NCBI RefSeq assembly: GCF_001659685.2
Contig: NZ_LXYE02000053.1
Location: 1 to 64,000 of the forward strand
Source: Labilibacter marinus
GTDB lineage: Bacteria > Bacteroidota > Bacteroidia > Bacteroidales > Marinilabiliaceae
Length of the DNA stretch: 64,000 nucleotides
Reading direction: 5' to 3'
A program made the translations under genes and the position numbers. The notes under the pieces were generated by a model, which was not told the origin of the DNA, made no database searches, and saw nothing but the letters and a program-made list of their open reading frames with translations. Below, in pieces: positions 61,859-64,000 of the stretch (within the stretch, counting starts at the first letter, position 1; every line of letters begins with the position of its first letter).

Positions 61859-62100
61859 GCCTTATTGGTGATATTTATTGTACTAACATACACTTATTTA
61901 TTAAGCTCCTCAAATTATAACGAGTTAAGTAAGATGGGTGCGGATTGTTATGTCCTGTTGTATAGGTAGGTGAGTCTGTTTTTAGGGTAATGTAAGTTAA
62001 TTCGAATTCTATCGTTGAAAATTTTTCTTCATGCTAAATGTAAGGAATGAATAAAAGTAGAGACTATATCCTCAAAATAAACACACCATAAAACAGAAAG

Positions 62101-62640
62101 ATGATGAAGAAGATATTTTTAATACTAGGCGTGATATTAAGTGTAACTGCCATTAATGCCCAAACAGAATTTCATAATTTTAAGATAACCGATATTGATG
62201 GAGAGGCCTTTGATTTTTCTCAATTAAAAGGAAAAAAAGTAATGATTGTAAATACTGCAAGTAAGTGCAGTTCTACTATACAGTACGAAATGCTTCAAGT
62301 ATTATATGAAAAGTATAGTGCGCAAAATTTTGTGGTAATTGGGTTTCCTGCAAATAATTTTCATGATACAGAGCCTGGAGATAATGCCGATATCAGAAAG
62401 TTCTGTACCTTGAACTATCATGTAAATTTTCCTTTAATGGGAAAATCATCTGTAAAAGGAGAGGATATGAGTGAAGTGTATCAATGGTTAACTTCAAAAG
62501 ATAAAAACGGAGTGATGGATAGCGAAGTAGAGTGGAACTTCCAGAAATATTTAATCAATGAAGAAGGGGTGCTCGAAAAGGTATTGGCTCCGGGAACAAA
62601 ACCATATGATAAGGAGATAATCAACTGGATTAAGGGTTAG
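62101..62640 (+). CDS. Secreted glutathione-peroxidase-like protein with altered tetrad
   Basis: A 179-residue peroxidase of the GPx family with a signal peptide (to about 20). The peroxidatic Cys56 lies in NTASKCSST and W145-N146 in EWNF is conserved. Where the usual motif is FPCNQF, this protein has FPANNF, so the catalytic Gln is replaced by Asn86 and the preceding Cys by Ala. A candidate resolving Cys102 (RKFC) is present, as in thioredoxin-dependent members. It may use thioredoxin rather than glutathione, or have weakened activity. Own terminator follows. Confidence 0.88.
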   Translation: MMKKIFLILGVILSVTAINAQTEFHNFKITDIDGEAFDFSQLKGKKVMIVNTASKCSSTIQYEMLQVLYEKYSAQNFVVIGFPANNFHDTEPGDNADIRKFCTLNYHVNFPLMGKSSVKGEDMSEVYQWLTSKDKNGVMDSEVEWNFQKYLINEEGVLEKVLAPGTKPYDKEIINWIKG

Positions 62641-62666
62641 TATTGAATAAATAAGGTAATTTGCTT

Positions 62667-62696
62667 AGCAGAAAGAAAACTCTTTCTGCTTTTTTT
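62667..62696 (+). terminator. Terminator after the GPx-like gene
   Basis: AGCAGAAAGA-AAAC-TCTTTCTGCT is a perfect 10-base stem with a 4-base loop, followed by TTTTTT. It starts 27 bases after the stop codon. Confidence 0.95.
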
Positions 62697-62725
62697 GATT
62701 TTATTGACTAGGAATTTTAGCTTTG
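62694..62725 (+). promoter_or_regulatory. yebC promoter overlapping the upstream terminator
   Basis: TTTG (62694-62697), 20 bases, TAGCTTTG (62718-62725) is a full match to the Bacteroidota promoter. The -33 TTTG uses the T-tract of the preceding terminator. It lies 127 bases before the yebC start codon, leaving a long leader with no visible structure. Confidence 0.7.
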
Positions 62726-62852
62726 TGAGTTCAATAACAGGAAGTAATTAAACGACTTGGCCAGAACAATAAAATATAAAAATCAAGCATAGAGATTTTA
62801 ATAATGCTTGAAAAGGTTTAGCTAGTTAATAAACAGAAGAAAAACATATATA

Positions 62853-63569
62853 ATGGGACGCGCATTTGAATATCGTAAAGCCACTAAAATGAAGAGGTGG
62901 GCTGGAATGGCAAAAACATTTACCAAATTAGGTCGACAAATAACCATGGCCGCCAAAGAGAGTGGTGCCGATCCAGAAACAAACCCACGATTGCGTATGT
63001 TAGTGCAGAATGCAAAAGCTGCAAACATGCCAAAGGATAATGTGGCACGAGCTATTAAAAAGGCAACTGAAAAAAATACCGAAGACTGGAAGGAAATTGT
63101 TTATGAAGGTTATGGACCTTTTGGAATTGCAGTTTTAGTGGAAACCACAACAAATAATAATTTACGTACAGTTGGAGCTGTTCGTAGTTATTTTAGTAAA
63201 GCAGGTGGTTCTTTAGGTACGACAGGTAGTGTGGAATACATGTTTGAGCATAAATGTCATTTTCAGGTTGAAGGAAAAGAAGGATTAGATATTGAGGAGT
63301 TAGAGCTTGAAATGATTGATGCTGGAGCCAACGAAATTTTTGAAGAAGAAGGCAAAATCATTATTTATGGAGAATTCGAAAGTTATGGTTCTATCCAAAG
63401 TTATTTAGAAGAAAATCAATTTGAAATTGTAAGTTCTGAATTTGAGAGACTACCTACCACAACTAAAGAGTTAAGTGCTGATGAAGTGGTTGTGTTTGAA
63501 AAAATGATGGGTAAGTTTGATGAGGATGAGGATGTGACCAATGTTTATCACACTGCTACAGGAATTTAA
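62853..63569 (+). CDS. yebC: YebC/PmpR (TACO1) family protein
   Basis: A 238-residue YebC-type protein: GRAFEYRKATKMKRWAGMAKTFTKLG at the start, NPRLRMLVQNAKAANMPKDNVARAIKKA, YEGYGPFGIAVLVETTTNNNLRTVG and GSLGTTGSVEYMF, all conserved. The family was long called a transcription factor but recent work points to aiding ribosomes on poly-proline stretches. The C-terminus carries an extra acidic tail (FDEDEDVTNVYHTATGI). Transcribed alone from its own promoter to a terminator. Confidence 0.96.
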   Translation: MGRAFEYRKATKMKRWAGMAKTFTKLGRQITMAAKESGADPETNPRLRMLVQNAKAANMPKDNVARAIKKATEKNTEDWKEIVYEGYGPFGIAVLVETTTNNNLRTVGAVRSYFSKAGGSLGTTGSVEYMFEHKCHFQVEGKEGLDIEELELEMIDAGANEIFEEEGKIIIYGEFESYGSIQSYLEENQFEIVSSEFERLPTTTKELSADEVVVFEKMMGKFDEDEDVTNVYHTATGI

Positions 63570-63591
63570 GATATAACTGAAAAAGAATACT

Positions 63592-63622
63592 AAAACCGCA
63601 ACTCAATTGAGTGCGGTTTTTT
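63592..63622 (+). terminator. Terminator after yebC
   Basis: AAACCGCA-(A)-CTCAATTGAG-TGCGGTTT with one bulged A, followed by a run of T. Confidence 0.9.
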
Positions 63623-63627
63623 TGTTG

Positions 63628-63843
63628 CTATACTTTGGTTACGCCAGCTATAATTTGTCCTGATGGCATCATATCGTCAGAAGGAGGTATTCCTTTATCT
63701 TTTTTATATTGAAGCCTTTTACAATCCTTCATTTTTTCTCCTCTACAATAGCTTGCAATAAAACCTCTGCAGGCTAAATCTTTGGTTTCTCCGTACTTTT
63801 TAAAAAAGCCGCAACCAGCTAAATTTACACACTCTTTATTCAT
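63628..63843 (-). CDS. Small Cys-rich protein, 71 aa
   Basis: A cytoplasmic protein with five Cys residues (5, 11, 25, 33, 41) in the pattern C-x5-C-GFFKKYGE, ACRGFIASYC and DCKRLQYKK, ending PPSDDMMPSGQI. I remember such 'CGFF...CKG..YC...DDMMP' proteins as widespread, unnamed bacterial proteins that look like metal or iron-sulfur binders. The function is unknown. It is transcribed minus strand, convergent with yebC. Confidence 0.7.
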   Translation of the reverse strand: MNKECVNLAGCGFFKKYGETKDLACRGFIASYCRGEKMKDCKRLQYKKDKGIPPSDDMMPSGQIIAGVTKV

Positions 63844-63885
63844 AACTGTAAGATTAAGATTTACTTAAAGATATGATTTTTGTAT

Positions 63886-64000
63886 TTAAACATGCTTATT
63901 TTTCTGTTTTTTCAGAAAGAACATCCATTTTAAAACAACCTGATCGAAGAAAAATACAAAGACAATAGCTAATACCCCTAAAACTGGAAGTACGTATTCT
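63886..64000 (-). CDS. C-terminal end of a membrane protein, cut by the window edge
   Basis: An open minus-strand frame runs in from the right edge and stops at 63886. The last 37 residues comprise one strongly hydrophobic segment (starting LPVLGVLAIVFVFFF) and a basic tail (KKQKNKHV), so it is the end of an integral membrane protein. The family cannot be identified from this fragment. Confidence 0.55.
   Translation of the reverse strand, partial: EYVLPVLGVLAIVFVFFFDQVVLKWMFFLKKQKNKHV

Noticed and set aside
1-64000. Prophage, integrative element, tRNA or rRNA genes
   Set aside because: No integrase, phage structural gene, transposase, tRNA-like cloverleaf or rRNA sequence was noticed on reading.

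Overview
ORGANISM. The window looks like the chromosome of a member of the Bacteroidota, most likely a facultatively or strictly anaerobic, possibly marine, member of the Bacteroidales/Marinilabiliales. This is inferred from AT-rich DNA, SusC/SusD pairs, lipoprotein signals ending in SC-D/E/K, promoters of the Bacteroidota type (TTTG, about 20 bases, TAnnTTTG), a sodium-pumping methylmalonyl-CoA decarboxylase operon and a HydG-type radical SAM enzyme. No rRNA, tRNA, CRISPR array, phage or insertion-sequence transposase was seen. LAYOUT. 1-11.5 kb: two unrecognised minus-strand genes, then a plus-strand membrane-associated cluster. It contains an M50-like intramembrane protease, a YqiJ-like OB-fold membrane protein with a strict Asp-X acidic loop, a YqiK-like flotillin, a 1639-residue AAA+ ATPase, a TerB-like protein and two small membrane proteins. 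This is the best candidate for a poorly described system. 11.5-14.2 kb: uracil-DNA glycosylase and a membrane-spanning TPR/HTH regulator. 14.2-17.2 kb: cobalamin lower-ligand assembly (cobU, cobC, cobS, cobT). 17.3-27.2 kb, all minus strand: an outer-membrane protein, a Cu/Zn-type permease with a fused HMA domain, lolA, ftsK, a lipoprotein, the CtlX-type amidinohydrolase and an M3 peptidase lipoprotein. 27.6-31.9 kb: the methylmalonyl-CoA epimerase and decarboxylase operon. 32.4-43.2 kb: an alpha-glucan utilisation locus (SusC, SusD, two small lipoproteins, GH31, GH13). 43.2-47.1 kb: repeats, a TPR protein and a divergent BlaI/M56-TonB regulatory pair with a readable double operator. 47.1-52.1 kb: an orphan HydG behind an inverted-repeat operator, a lipoprotein, and malic enzyme. 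52.1-54.4 kb: an EanA-EanB pair for anaerobic ergothioneine synthesis. 54.6-64 kb: membrane proteins, GNAT, AI-2E transporter, an acyltransferase-ACP-acyl-ligase fusion next to an LplT-like transporter, a glutathione-peroxidase-like protein, YebC, a Cys-rich small protein and a cut gene at the edge. HOW IT FITS TOGETHER. Cobalamin assembly can supply the coenzyme for methylmalonyl-CoA mutase (not in the window), whose product is used by the epimerase and Na+-pumping decarboxylase for propionate fermentation. The glucan locus feeds glycolysis and malic enzyme. LolA serves the many lipoproteins. Ergothioneine and the peroxidase suggest thiol and oxidant handling. All functional calls are from reading motifs and remembered families; no search was run.
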